Part shown: positions 26,031 to 34,692 of the stretch, in pieces
Position numbering within the stretch: the stretch's first letter is position 1
How the letters are laid out: every line of letters starts with the position of its first letter
Assembly (NCBI RefSeq): GCF_024305245.1
Contig: NZ_JAMWYX010000003.1
Location: 1 to 64,000 of the forward strand
Direction: 5' to 3'
DNA length: 64,000 nt
Origin: Erythrobacter sp.
GTDB taxonomy: Bacteria > Pseudomonadota > Alphaproteobacteria > Sphingomonadales > Sphingomonadaceae
Translations under genes and position numbers: made by a program
Notes under the pieces: generated by a model
The model's database searches: none
The model's input: the letters and a program-made list of their open reading frames with translations, nothing else
Told to the model about the DNA's origin: nothing

Positions 26031-27236
26031 TCAGGCCGCTTGCGCTGCGTGACCCTGTTCGCTGGCCTGCAATGCGCGCCGATCCTCGACCAGCCGCACA
26101 TAGGTATCGGCAACTACCTGATTGATCGCTTCCCAGCCATATTCGCAGGCCCGCGTCTCTCCGGCTGCGCCGTGGGCTGATCGCAGCGCCGGATCGGTGC
26201 AATAGGGGGCGAGCGCTTCGGCAAAGGCGGCGGCATCGGCGTCCTTGGTGGTCGGCACCACCAGCCGCCCGGTGACGCCTTCCAATACTAGGCTGGCGCT
26301 GCCGGTCGCACCGGCGGCCACCACCGGCAGGCCGCTCGCCATCGCTTCCAGCGTGACATTGCCAAAGGTTTCGGTGACGCTGGGGTTGAAGAACACATCC
26401 CCGCTGGCGAGCGCCTGCCCCAGTCCCTCGCCGGTCTTGAAGCCTGCGAAGATGCCGCCGGGCAGGTTCGCCTCGAACCAATCGCGCGCGGGGCCATCGC
26501 CGATCACCAACACCTTGTGCGGCACCTGACGGCGGCGCAGCTGGACGATGGTTTCGGCGAACACGTCCAGCCCTTTTTCCATCACCAGACGGCCGAGGAA
26601 CACGATGGCGACGTCATCATCGGCAAGGCCGAGGCTGCGCCGCCATTCCGGATCGCGCCGCGCGGACGAGAAGATGGTGCGATCCACCCCCCGGCTCCAC
26701 AGCGCGATATCGTCATGCATCTCCATCGCCAGCAATTCGTCGATCATCGATTGCGACGGCGCCACCAGCGCATCGCAGCGATTGTAGAACCGCCGCAGCA
26801 GCCGGATGATCAGCGGTTCGAGAAACGCCATCTTGTAGTAGCGTGGATAGGTTTCGAACCGGGTGTGAACAGACGCCAGCACCGGAACATCATGATCCTG
26901 CGCCCAGCGCAGCGCCGCGTGGCCCGATGGATCGGGCGAGGACAGGTGCACGATATCGGGCTGGAACTTTGCAAGATCGCGCTTCACCGCTGCGCCCAGA
27001 TGGGTTGGCATGCGGTATTCGCCGCGCCCCTTCACCGGCATCGGCACATTGGGCAGACCGACGAGATCGCCGGTCGGGGGGAAATCGGGATTGGCGACCT
27101 TGGGAGAGTAGACGCGCACCTTCGCGCCCTTGGCCAGCAACGAACCGACCAGACGGTTAAGCGCCTGATTCGCCCCGTCGCGGGTGTAATTGTAATTGCC
27201 GCTGAACAGCGCAATGCGAAGATCGGAAATGTTCAT
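26031..27236 (-). CDS. Glycosyltransferase family 4 (GT-B fold)
   Basis: The 401-residue protein has GT4 features. The N-terminal domain carries IALFSGNYNYTRDGANQALN and DIVHLSSPDPSGHAALRWAQ. The central part is VFLGRLVMEKGLDVFAETIV. The donor-binding C-terminal part is FFNPSVTETFGNVTLEAMAS followed by GLPVVA, with the EX7E-type glutamates. It transfers a sugar from a nucleotide donor to a lipid or sugar acceptor at the inner leaflet. It resembles the mannosyl- and sulfoquinovosyltransferase-like group, but substrates cannot be assigned. It is divergent from serC and not obviously part of a cluster. Confidence 0.88.
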   Translation of the reverse strand: MNISDLRIALFSGNYNYTRDGANQALNRLVGSLLAKGAKVRVYSPKVANPDFPPTGDLVGLPNVPMPVKGRGEYRMPTHLGAAVKRDLAKFQPDIVHLSSPDPSGHAALRWAQDHDVPVLASVHTRFETYPRYYKMAFLEPLIIRLLRRFYNRCDALVAPSQSMIDELLAMEMHDDIALWSRGVDRTIFSSARRDPEWRRSLGLADDDVAIVFLGRLVMEKGLDVFAETIVQLRRRQVPHKVLVIGDGPARDWFEANLPGGIFAGFKTGEGLGQALASGDVFFNPSVTETFGNVTLEAMASGLPVVAAGATGSASLVLEGVTGRLVVPTTKDADAAAFAEALAPYCTDPALRSAHGAAGETRACEYGWEAINQVVADTYVRLVEDRRALQASEQGHAAQAA

Positions 27237-27374
27237 TTCGCGGGTTGATTAGTAACATTCTACCCGCTTGGCGAGGGGCTATCCTGTCGACAGCGGAGGT
27301 GGCGATCCGTCAGCCGGTCCGGCTCCGGTGGTCGATTCATGCGTTGACTTGTCACGGGCGGCCTCTAGAGCGGC

Positions 27375-27427
27375 CAGCGGGCCACGCGGTCCCAACGCCG
27401 CGCGAGCTCTCTGCAAGGAGAGAATAC
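27375..27427 (+). promoter_or_regulatory. Candidate serC leader RNA (alphaproteobacterial serC motif)
   Basis: Two consecutive hairpins end at the serC start. CGCGG (27385-27389) pairs with CCGCG (27398-27402) around the loop tcccaacg. CTCTC (27407-27411) pairs with GAGAG (27418-27422), which ties up the Shine-Dalgarno AAGGAG. A structured element directly before serC with tandem hairpins is known from alphaproteobacteria (the serC motif, Rfam). The match here rests on position and fold and has not been tested with a covariance model. The arrangement predicts control of serC translation initiation. Confidence 0.5.
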
Positions 27428-28606
27428 ATGACTGAGTACACCCGCGGGCTCATGCACGAGCCTACGCTTAAGCCTGAACGCCCCTTCTTTTCTTCGGGCC
27501 CCACGGCAAAATTCCCCGGCTGGTCGCTGGACAAGCTCAAAACCGAATCACTTGGCCGCTCGCACCGTTCGGCGCTGGGCAAGGCGCGTCTGAAGTACGC
27601 GATTGATCTGAGCCGCGAACTGCTCGGCATCCCTGATGATTACCTGATCGGCATCATGCCCGCGTCCGACACCGGCGCGATCGAAGCCGCGATGTGGGCG
27701 ATGCTCGACCCGGCCCGCCCGGTGACGGTCGCCGCGTGGGAAAGCTTTGGCAATATCTGGATCCAGGACGCGGTGAAGCAGCTCAAGCTGCCCAACCTTC
27801 AAGTCCTTACCGCCGATTATGGCGAAATTCCCGATCTCACCACCATCCCGCAGCGCAATGATGTCGTGTTCACCTGGAACGGCACTACCAGCGGTGCGAT
27901 GATCCCGAACACCGACTGGCTCGAAGCTGGCCGCGAAGGGATCACCATCAACGATGCCACCAGCGCGATCTTCGCGCAGGAAATGGACTGGTCGAAGCTC
28001 GATGCCACCACCTATTCGTGGCAGAAGGTGATGGGCAGCGAAGCGCAGCACGGCATGCTGATCCTCAGCCCCAAGGCCGTCGCCCGGATCGAAAGCTATG
28101 ACCCGCCGTGGCCGATGCCCAAGCTGTTCCGCATGAAGAAGGGCAACAAGATCAACGCCGGCATTTTTGTTGGCGAAACGATCAACACCCCTTCGATGCT
28201 GGCGACAGAAGATTACATCGCGGCGCTGGAATGGGCCAAGAGCATCGGCGGGCGCAAGGCGTTGGTCGAACGCGCCAATGCCAACGCCAAGCTGGTGAAG
28301 GACTGGATCGAATCCACCCCGTGGCTGCGCAACATGGCGTCCGATCCGGCGCAGCAGACCAACACCGGCGTCTGCATGGTGTTTCAGGGCGAATGGTACG
28401 ATGGCTTGTCGGATGACGACAAGGCGGCCGTGCCGAAGAAAATCGTCAAGCTGCTCGAAGAACGCAATGTCGGCTTCGATTTCAACGGTTACCGCGATGC
28501 GCCGCCTTCGTTGCGCATTTGGTGCGGTTCGACCGTGGAGCAGGAGGACGTGAAGCGTCTGCTGCCGTGGATCGAATGGGCCTACGACAAGGTCAAGAAC
28601 GACTGA
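27428..28606 (+). CDS. serC: Phosphoserine aminotransferase
   Basis: The 392-residue, PLP-dependent enzyme converts 3-phosphohydroxypyruvate to phosphoserine with glutamate as donor. It has FFSSGPTAKFPGWSLDKLKT, then SLGRSHRSALGKARL and GIMPASDTGAIEAAMWAML. The PLP lysine lies in TYSWQKVMGSEAQHG, and the C-terminus has GYRDAPPSLRIWCGSTV. This is the alphaproteobacterial type, distinct from enterobacterial SerC. The start at 27428 follows AAGGAG. A longer frame from 27245 would read through the leader hairpins and is rejected. It is followed by serA, the preceding step of the pathway. Confidence 0.94.
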   Translation: MTEYTRGLMHEPTLKPERPFFSSGPTAKFPGWSLDKLKTESLGRSHRSALGKARLKYAIDLSRELLGIPDDYLIGIMPASDTGAIEAAMWAMLDPARPVTVAAWESFGNIWIQDAVKQLKLPNLQVLTADYGEIPDLTTIPQRNDVVFTWNGTTSGAMIPNTDWLEAGREGITINDATSAIFAQEMDWSKLDATTYSWQKVMGSEAQHGMLILSPKAVARIESYDPPWPMPKLFRMKKGNKINAGIFVGETINTPSMLATEDYIAALEWAKSIGGRKALVERANANAKLVKDWIESTPWLRNMASDPAQQTNTGVCMVFQGEWYDGLSDDDKAAVPKKIVKLLEERNVGFDFNGYRDAPPSLRIWCGSTVEQEDVKRLLPWIEWAYDKVKND

Positions 28607-28616
28607 TTGGCTTTGA

Positions 28617-28701
28617 GAGTGAGCCCCCGCGCAGGCGGGGGCCTCCCTCAGCCATATTCAACGCTTCCCCGATGGAGGTCCCCGCCTGCGCGGGGACTCG
28701 C
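28617..28701. repeat. Paired GC-rich hairpin repeat (family B)
   Basis: The element consists of two hairpins, GCCCCCGC-GCAG-GCGGGGGC (left) and GTCCCCGC-CTGC-GCGGGGAC (right). The hairpins are themselves inverted copies of each other, separated by about 25 bp (ctcagccatattcaacgctt). It fills the serC-serA gap and ends 15 bp before the serA start. No T-run follows either hairpin, so it is a REP/BIME-like element rather than a simple terminator. Confidence 0.8.
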
Positions 28702-28715
28702 ACAGGATAAAGATC

Positions 28716-30302
28716 ATGACCCGTCCCAAAGTTCTCATTTCCGACAAGATGGACCCCAACGCAGCCCGCATTTTCGAAGAGCGCGGTTGCGATGTCGATG
28801 TCATCACCGGCGAAACGCCCGAACAATTGATCGCGCGCATCGGTGAGTATGATGGCCTCGCCATCCGCTCCTCGACCAAGGTTACCGCTGCCATTCTCGA
28901 TGCCGCCACCAACCTCAAGGTCATCGGCCGCGCCGGGATTGGCGTGGACAACGTCGATATTCCCTATGCCAGCGGCAAGGGCGTGGTGGTGATGAACACC
29001 CCGTTCGGCAACTCGATCACCACCGCCGAACACGCGATTGCGCTGATGTTCGCGCTGGCCCGCCAGATCCCCGAAGCCAACGGACAGACGCAGGACGGCA
29101 AGTGGCCCAAAAGCGGGTTCATGGGCGTCGAAGTGACCGGCAAGACGCTCGGCCTGATCGGCGCGGGCAATATCGGTTCGATCGTCGCCACCCGCGCGCT
29201 GGGCCTGCGCATGAAGGTGATCGCCTATGATCCCTTCCTGACCGAGGAACGCGCCGTGGAAATGGGCGTGGAAAAGGTCGATCTCGATACGCTGCTGAGC
29301 CGCGCCGATTTCGTCACGCTGCACACCCCGCTGACGGACGAGACCCGCAATATTCTGAACCGCGAACGGCTCGAGAATGCGAAGAAGGGCATCCGCATTA
29401 TCAACTGTGCGCGCGGCGGGTTGATCGACGAAGCGGCGCTGAAGGATTGTCTGGAAAGCGGTCAGGTGGCCGGTGCGGCGCTCGATGTGTTCGAAACAGA
29501 ACCGCCCGCCGTCGATCACCCGCTGTTCGGCACGCCCAATTTCATCTGCACCCCGCACCTTGGCGCCTCGACCAACGAAGCGCAGGTCAATGTTGCGCTG
29601 CAGGTGGCCGAGCAGCTGGCTGACTACCTCGTCAACGGCGGGGTCACCAATGCGCTCAACGTACCCTCGCTCTCCGCTGAGGAAGCGCCAAAGCTGCGCC
29701 CCTATATGGCGCTGGCGGAGAAGCTCGGCAGCCTCGTCGGTCAGCTGGCCCACGGCAACCTGACCAACATCAGCATCGAACGCGAAGGTGCAGCGGCGAG
29801 CCTCAACGGCAAGCCGATCACCGCCGCCGTGCTATCCGGGCTGATGCGGCGCTATTCCGATACGGTGAACATGGTCAACGCGCCCTATCTCGCCAAGGAG
29901 CGCGGGCTGGACGTGCGCGAAATCCGTCATGATCGCGACGGCGCGTACAACACGCTGCTGCGGGTGACGGTGGAGACGGCGCAGGGGCCGCGCTCTGTCG
30001 CGGGCACGCTGTTCGGCAACGAAGCGCCGCGTTTGGTCGAGATCTTCGGCATCGGGATCGAAGCCGAATTGGCCGGACACATGCTGTACATTGTCAACGA
30101 CGACAAGCCGGGCTTCATCGGCCGGATCGGGACGCTGCTGGGCGGTCACGGGATCAACATCGGCACTTTCAACCTCGGCCGCCGCGATGCGGGCGGGGAG
30201 GCGGTGCTGTTGCTGAGCCTCGATGAACCCCTGACTCCAGATGTCGTCGCAGAGGCCGAAGCGGTCGAAGGCGTGAAGCTGGTCAAGGCTTTGGCGTTTT
30301 GA
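28716..30302 (+). CDS. serA: D-3-phosphoglycerate dehydrogenase
   Basis: This NAD-dependent enzyme carries out the first step of serine synthesis, 3-phosphoglycerate to 3-phosphohydroxypyruvate. The 528-residue protein is the long form. The substrate-binding/NAD domains contain IGRAGIGVDNVDIPYASGKG, GLIGAGNIGSIVATRALGLR, INCARGGLIDEAAL and the catalytic histidine in CTPHLGASTNEAQ. An intervening ASB domain and a C-terminal ACT domain (about 455-528, LYIVNDDKPGFIGRIGTLLG) follow. The ACT domain suggests allosteric control, usually by serine. A palindromic repeat separates it from serC, but co-transcription is likely. Confidence 0.95.
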   Translation: MTRPKVLISDKMDPNAARIFEERGCDVDVITGETPEQLIARIGEYDGLAIRSSTKVTAAILDAATNLKVIGRAGIGVDNVDIPYASGKGVVVMNTPFGNSITTAEHAIALMFALARQIPEANGQTQDGKWPKSGFMGVEVTGKTLGLIGAGNIGSIVATRALGLRMKVIAYDPFLTEERAVEMGVEKVDLDTLLSRADFVTLHTPLTDETRNILNRERLENAKKGIRIINCARGGLIDEAALKDCLESGQVAGAALDVFETEPPAVDHPLFGTPNFICTPHLGASTNEAQVNVALQVAEQLADYLVNGGVTNALNVPSLSAEEAPKLRPYMALAEKLGSLVGQLAHGNLTNISIEREGAAASLNGKPITAAVLSGLMRRYSDTVNMVNAPYLAKERGLDVREIRHDRDGAYNTLLRVTVETAQGPRSVAGTLFGNEAPRLVEIFGIGIEAELAGHMLYIVNDDKPGFIGRIGTLLGGHGINIGTFNLGRRDAGGEAVLLLSLDEPLTPDVVAEAEAVEGVKLVKALAF

Positions 30303-30319
30303 CCATCAGTTAACCAATC

Positions 30320-30412
30320 CCGTTCGCCCTGAGCTTGTCGAAGGGTTGCACTTCTTCTAGCGCCGCCGGTGCCGCAAGAAGGACAGTGCTTCGACAGGCT
30401 CAGCACGAACGG
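30320..30412. repeat. Palindromic intergenic repeat (family A), intact copy
   Basis: The left arm runs from 30320 (CGTTCGCCCTGAGCTTGTCG onward) and the right arm ends at 30412 (TTCGACAGGCTCAGCACGAA then CGG). Both arms also contain ttgcactt/aaggacagtg stretches that partly pair. The element is the same family as the one at 23295-23364. The right arm ends 12 bp before the predicted hisZ TTG start, and its last bases (ggaag) may serve as the hisZ ribosome-binding site. Confidence 0.85.
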
Positions 30413-30424
30413 AAGTGTGTTTCA

Positions 30425-31567
30425 TTGACCCAACCCAACGATCTCCTCCCCGAAGGTCTCGAAGACCGCCTGCCGCAAGAAGCCGCGCGGATCACGGCGG
30501 CGATGCGGGCGTGCCTCGATGTGCTGGACGCGCACGGGTATGACCGCGTGCGCCCGCCGCTGCTCGAGTTCGAAGCGTCGCTCGCGGGCCGCATGGCAGG
30601 GGTTGCGGCTGGCCCCAACGGCGGGCTCGATTCGCGGGCGATGTTCCGCTTCGTCGACCCGGCGAGCCTGCGCACGCTTGCCCTGCGCAGCGACATCACC
30701 CCGCAGATCGGCCGGATTGCCTCCACCAGCCTGCGCGATGCCGCGCGCCCGCTCCGGCTCGCCTACTGCGGCGACACGGCGCTGATCCGCGCCAGCCAGC
30801 TCGATCCCGCGCGTGAGCGGCTGCAACTGGGCGCCGAACTGATCGGAGCCGACAGCGTCGCTGCGGCGAGCGAGGCCGTGATGCTTGCGGTCGAGGCGCT
30901 CGGCGCGGCGGGGCTGACCGGCATCTCGGTCGACTTCACGCTTCCCGATCTGGTCGACACCCTCGCGGCCGAGGCGCTGCCGCTGGCGCCCGACCGGCGC
31001 GAAGCGGTGCGGCGCGAGCTCGACACCAAGGACGCGGGCGGGTTGAAGGCCGCGGGCGGCGCGGCGTATCTGCCGCTGCTCTATGCCACCGGCCCGTTCG
31101 CCGAGGCGCTTCCGGCCCTGCGCGCAGTCGATGCGGGCGGGGCGCTCAAGTCGCGTCTCGATGCGCTCGAGCAGATCGCCGCCAGCATCGGCGATACCGC
31201 CCGGATCACGCTTGATCCGACCGAGCGGCACGGGTTCGAGTACCAGTCGTGGTTCGGCTTCACGCTCTACGCCGATGGCCTTCGCCGCGCGGCGGGACGG
31301 GGCGGCACCTACCGCATCGCCGGGAGCGATGAGCCCGCGACCGGCTTCACCCTCTATATCGACCGGCTGGCCGAGGCCGCGCCCGATCCCGAGGCCGCAA
31401 GGCTGATCTGGCTCCCGCTCGGTCACGACCGCGTGGCAGCCGCAGCCCTGCGCGCCCAGGGCTGGCGCACCCGCGCCCAGCTGGCCGAGGGCGAAGACGG
31501 CTTCGCGCTGGGCTGCACGCACGTCCTGAAGGCAGGCGGGCCTGCGGAACTGGAGCCGCAAGCATGA
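30425..31567 (+). CDS. hisZ: ATP phosphoribosyltransferase regulatory subunit
   Basis: HisZ is a class II aminoacyl-tRNA-synthetase-like protein that activates the short HisG in histidine synthesis. The 380-residue product has LLPEGLEDRLPQEAARI, MFRFVDPASLRTLALRSDIT followed by PQIGRI, LQLGAELIGADS and a C-terminal ERHGFEYQSWFGFTLYADGL. The proposed start is TTG at 30425 (product MTQPNDLLPEG). The frame stays open further upstream only through the palindromic repeat, where the sequence is not protein-like. hisG is not in the window. hisZ near purA is a common alphaproteobacterial arrangement. The stop overlaps the next gene by 4 bp. Confidence 0.88.
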   Translation: MTQPNDLLPEGLEDRLPQEAARITAAMRACLDVLDAHGYDRVRPPLLEFEASLAGRMAGVAAGPNGGLDSRAMFRFVDPASLRTLALRSDITPQIGRIASTSLRDAARPLRLAYCGDTALIRASQLDPARERLQLGAELIGADSVAAASEAVMLAVEALGAAGLTGISVDFTLPDLVDTLAAEALPLAPDRREAVRRELDTKDAGGLKAAGGAAYLPLLYATGPFAEALPALRAVDAGGALKSRLDALEQIAASIGDTARITLDPTERHGFEYQSWFGFTLYADGLRRAAGRGGTYRIAGSDEPATGFTLYIDRLAEAAPDPEAARLIWLPLGHDRVAAAALRAQGWRTRAQLAEGEDGFALGCTHVLKAGGPAELEPQA

Positions 31568-31953
31568 CCGGCCGCGCCAAGCCGATCACGCTGCCTAACG
31601 ATCCGCTCGCGCCCTATTGCATCGCGCCCGCATGGCAGGTCGGCGACCTCGTGTTTCTGTCCGGCCAGGCGAGCATCGACGAGAACGGTGCAATCGTGGG
31701 GCCGGGCGATTTCGATGCCCAGCTCGCCCAGACCTTCGCCAATATCGAGACCGTGCTGGCGGCTGCGGGCAGCGATCTTTCCAAAGTGGTCAAGGTCACG
31801 ATCTATCTCACCGACATGGCCAACTTCTCCAAGAACGTAGAGGCGCGGCGGCGCTGGTTCACGCCGCCTTATCCCGCCGATACCACGCTGGAAGTGCGCG
31901 CACTGGCGCTGCCCGAACTCATGCTCGAGATCGACGTGATCGCGGCTGCGTAA
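31564..31953 (+). CDS. RidA family enamine/imine deaminase
   Basis: The 129-residue protein has the RidA/YjgF signature segments FLSGQASIDENGAIVGPGDF, QTFANIETVLAAAGSDLSKV and VKVTIYLTDMANFSKNV. The conserved arginine is in TTLEVRALALPELMLEIDVI. Proteins of this family hydrolyse reactive enamines or imines released by PLP enzymes. It overlaps hisZ by 4 bp (ATGA), so the two are co-translated. The exact substrate and subgroup cannot be set from the sequence alone. Confidence 0.88.
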   Translation: MTGRAKPITLPNDPLAPYCIAPAWQVGDLVFLSGQASIDENGAIVGPGDFDAQLAQTFANIETVLAAAGSDLSKVVKVTIYLTDMANFSKNVEARRRWFTPPYPADTTLEVRALALPELMLEIDVIAAA

Positions 31954-31968
31954 AACCCGCAAGCCGAC

Positions 31969-33030
31969 TTAACCCAGCACCCGCGCCAGAAACGCATCGA
32001 CCGCTTCGGTCTGCGCCGCGCCGGCTGGCGCGCCGAGTTCACGGTTCATCCTGCCATGATCGGTGCCCGCAATCGCGGCCGCTTCCGCCTGCGCGCCTGC
32101 TTGTGCCAGCGCCGCGATGAGCGCTTCGGACTGCGCCTTGGAATTCGCCCGCTCGGCCACATACAGCGCCAGCCAGTGGGGCGCATCCTTGCCGCCCACA
32201 TGGGTGATCGGGGACAACGCCTTCTGCCGCGCCGGATCGGTGCCGAACACGTCGCGGTAAAGGTTGGGCATCTCCAGCGTGGGGGTCGCCATCGCGGCAG
32301 GCACATCATAGCCCGCGCCGTCCAGTAGCACGACGCCGCGAATCGCGCCGAACGCATCGCCGGCATAGGCGGGATCGGTCGCCACCAGCGCGGCCAGATG
32401 CGCGCCCGCGCTATGGCCCATCAGCACGATCCTGTCGGGATCGAACCCGCCCGTTTCGGCCTGCGCGCGCAGTGCCCGCAAGGCAGCGCCGATATCGACC
32501 GCCTGCTGTTCCACCGGCGTATCGGGCAGCAGGCGGTATCCGGCCGAGGCGAAGACGAATCCTGCATCCTTGAAATGCTGCGGCTTGGCCTGCACCGCGC
32601 TGCGGTTGCCGATGCTCCAGCCACCACCGTGGACGAACACTACCAGCGGGGAATCGCCCACCGCATCATCGGGGGTGTAGATATCGACCTGCTGGCGATC
32701 ATGGCTGCCATAGATCACCGTGCTACTGACCCGCGCACTGGCATATCCGCCCCCGCGCTGCGCGCTGGCACCTTCGCGCTGTCCGGCGCGTTCGCCCCTG
32801 CGTTCGCCCATCCGCTCGCGCAAGGACGCGGCGCAGCCTTCGGACAGTTGGGCATATTTCTCGCGCAGGCAGGTGCGCATCTGCGCCCGGTCCGTGCCGC
32901 ACAGCTTGACGATTTCCGCGCGGCATTCGGCAGGCAGCCGCGCGCCGCCGCGCTGCTGGGCCAAAATCGGGGCGGCCAGCACAGCGGCGGCGGCGGCGGC
33001 GACAAGCAGGAATTTGGGCGCGGCGTTCAT
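31969..33030 (-). CDS. Secreted alpha/beta hydrolase with N-terminal Cys-rich segment
   Basis: The 353-residue protein (start MNAAPKFLLVAAAAAAVLAA at 33030, AGGAAC ribosome-binding site) has a signal peptide. A short cysteine-rich segment (about 30-75, LPAECRAEIVKLCGTDRAQM followed by RTCL) resembles eukaryotic-type Cys-rich repeats. An Arg/Gly-rich linker leads to an alpha/beta hydrolase of the carboxylesterase/BD-FAE type. The hydrolase shows the oxyanion motif VVFVHGGGWSIGN, the nucleophile elbow LMGHSAGAH and a C-terminal histidine in GTDHGRMNREL. It is probably a periplasmic esterase. The substrate is unknown. It is convergent with ridA, with 15 bp between stops. Confidence 0.85.
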   Translation of the reverse strand: MNAAPKFLLVAAAAAAVLAAPILAQQRGGARLPAECRAEIVKLCGTDRAQMRTCLREKYAQLSEGCAASLRERMGERRGERAGQREGASAQRGGGYASARVSSTVIYGSHDRQQVDIYTPDDAVGDSPLVVFVHGGGWSIGNRSAVQAKPQHFKDAGFVFASAGYRLLPDTPVEQQAVDIGAALRALRAQAETGGFDPDRIVLMGHSAGAHLAALVATDPAYAGDAFGAIRGVVLLDGAGYDVPAAMATPTLEMPNLYRDVFGTDPARQKALSPITHVGGKDAPHWLALYVAERANSKAQSEALIAALAQAGAQAEAAAIAGTDHGRMNRELGAPAGAAQTEAVDAFLARVLG

Positions 33031-33369
33031 GACGGTTCCTTCAGGCTCGTAAATACCCTGCTTCAACGGCGCATCCCCGGCAACCCTTCGCGCTCGCGCC
33101 GGGCGGTCTGCTATCACCCTGAAATCGCGATGTTGGAGACACATGAGACACTGTCCAGGAACAGAAAAACCGTCCCTCTACGCACCTTCGCCGATGCGAG
33201 CGTAATACGCGAAGCGGGCGGCATCGTAAGACATCATTGCCGACCTGCCAGATCGCAGGCGCGGTAGGAAAGCGCGATTGCGCCATGTGCTTGCCACCAT
33301 GTCGCGGACAGCCTAGTGCCGCGCCCGGCCCATCGCCATCAGAACCACCGCCATCATCGAAGGAACAAC
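33031..33369. other. Intergenic region between the hydrolase gene and purA
   Basis: This 339-bp divergent gap holds promoters for the hydrolase gene (minus) and purA (plus). I see no open frame with coding character, no repeat of the two palindrome families and no recognisable riboswitch. Some short GC-rich inverted stretches (ccttcgcgctcgcgccgggc near 33085) are not symmetric enough to call. Confidence 0.4.
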
Positions 33370-34659
33370 ATGGCCAACGTCACCGTGATCGGCGCCCAAT
33401 GGGGCGATGAGGGCAAGGGCAAGATTGTCGATTGGCTCGCCAGCCGCGCCGATGTGGTCGTGCGCTTTCAGGGCGGGCACAATGCCGGTCACACGCTGGT
33501 GATCGACGGCAAGACCTACAAGCTTTCGTTGCTGCCGTCGGGGATTGTGTCAGGCACGCTGTCGGTGATCGGCAATGGCGTGGTTCTGGATCCGTGGGCC
33601 TTGCGGGACGAGGTCGCCAAGCTCGAAGGTCAGGGCGTTTCGATCACCGACGAGAACCTCGCGGTCGCCGACAACTGCCCGCTGATCCTGCCGCTCCACC
33701 GCGATCTGGATGGCCTGCGCGAAACGGCGGCGGGCAAGGGCAAGATCGGCACCACCGGACGCGGGATCGGCCCGGCTTACGAGGACAAGGTCGGCAGGCG
33801 CGCGATCCGCGTGTGCGACCTTGCGCATCTCGACACGCTGGAGCCGCAGCTTGACCGGCTGTGTGCGCATCATGACGCGCTGCGGGCAGGTTTCGGCCAG
33901 CCGCCGGTGGATCGTGCAGCGCTGCTCGAAGAACTGCGCGAAATCGCGCCCTTCGTACTCAAATTCGCCCAGCCGGTGTGGAAGCGGCTGAAGAAGGTGC
34001 GCCGCGCAGGGGCCAAGATTCTGTTCGAGGGCGCGCAGGGCGTGCTGCTCGATGTCGATCACGGCACCTATCCCTTCGTCACCTCGTCCAACACGGTCAG
34101 CGGCACGGCGGCTTCGGGCAGCGGCCTCGGCCCCAATTCGACCGGCTATGTGCTGGGCATCGTCAAGGCCTACACCACCCGCGTCGGCAGCGGCCCGTTC
34201 CCGACCGAACTGGAAGACGATATCGGCCAGCGATTGGGCGAGCGCGGCCATGAATTCGGCACCGTCACCGGGCGCAAGCGGCGCGTCGGCTGGTTTGACG
34301 CCGTGCTGGTGCGCCAGTCCTGCGCGATCAGCGGCGTGACCGGCATCGCGCTGACCAAGATCGACGTGCTCGACGGGCTCGACCGCGTGGCGATCTGCAC
34401 CGGATACCGCCTGCGTGGGAAGGTGTATGACTACCTCCCCAGCCACGCCGCCGATCAGGCCGAATGCGAGCCGATCTACGAGGAGATGGACGGCTGGCAC
34501 GAAAGCACAGCGGGCGCGCGCTCCTATGCCGATCTGCCTGCCAACGCGATCAAGTATATCCAGCGCATTCAGGAATTGATCGAATGTCCGGTGGCGCTGG
34601 TTTCGACCTCGCCCGAGCGCGACGACACGATCCTGATGCGCGATCCGTTCGTGGATTGA
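33370..34659 (+). CDS. purA: Adenylosuccinate synthetase
   Basis: PurA joins IMP and aspartate with GTP in AMP synthesis. The 429-residue protein has the N-terminal GTP-binding signature [20 protein letters not shown]. Further signatures are [40 protein letters not shown] and [20 protein letters not shown]. The C-terminus has [20 protein letters not shown]. The ATG at 33370 follows an AAGGAAC site. A longer frame from 33316 adds a His/Arg-rich stretch not typical of the family. Confidence 0.96.
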   Translation: MANVTVIGAQWGDEGKGKIVDWLASRADVVVRFQGGHNAGHTLVIDGKTYKLSLLPSGIVSGTLSVIGNGVVLDPWALRDEVAKLEGQGVSITDENLAVADNCPLILPLHRDLDGLRETAAGKGKIGTTGRGIGPAYEDKVGRRAIRVCDLAHLDTLEPQLDRLCAHHDALRAGFGQPPVDRAALLEELREIAPFVLKFAQPVWKRLKKVRRAGAKILFEGAQGVLLDVDHGTYPFVTSSNTVSGTAASGSGLGPNSTGYVLGIVKAYTTRVGSGPFPTELEDDIGQRLGERGHEFGTVTGRKRRVGWFDAVLVRQSCAISGVTGIALTKIDVLDGLDRVAICTGYRLRGKVYDYLPSHAADQAECEPIYEEMDGWHESTAGARSYADLPANAIKYIQRIQELIECPVALVSTSPERDDTILMRDPFVD

Positions 34660-34667
34660 TAAACCGG

Positions 34668-34692
34668 GTCCGGCGAGGTTATCCTGCCGGAC
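34668..34692 (+). promoter_or_regulatory. Hairpin ending on the start codon of the transpeptidase gene
   Basis: GTCCGGC (34668-34674) pairs with GCCGGAC (34686-34692), and AGG/CCT extend the stem around the loop TTAT with a one-base bulge. The 3' arm abuts the ATG at 34693, and the GAGG site lies inside the 5' arm. No T-run follows, so translational control or an mRNA processing signal between purA and the next gene is more likely than termination. Confidence 0.4.
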
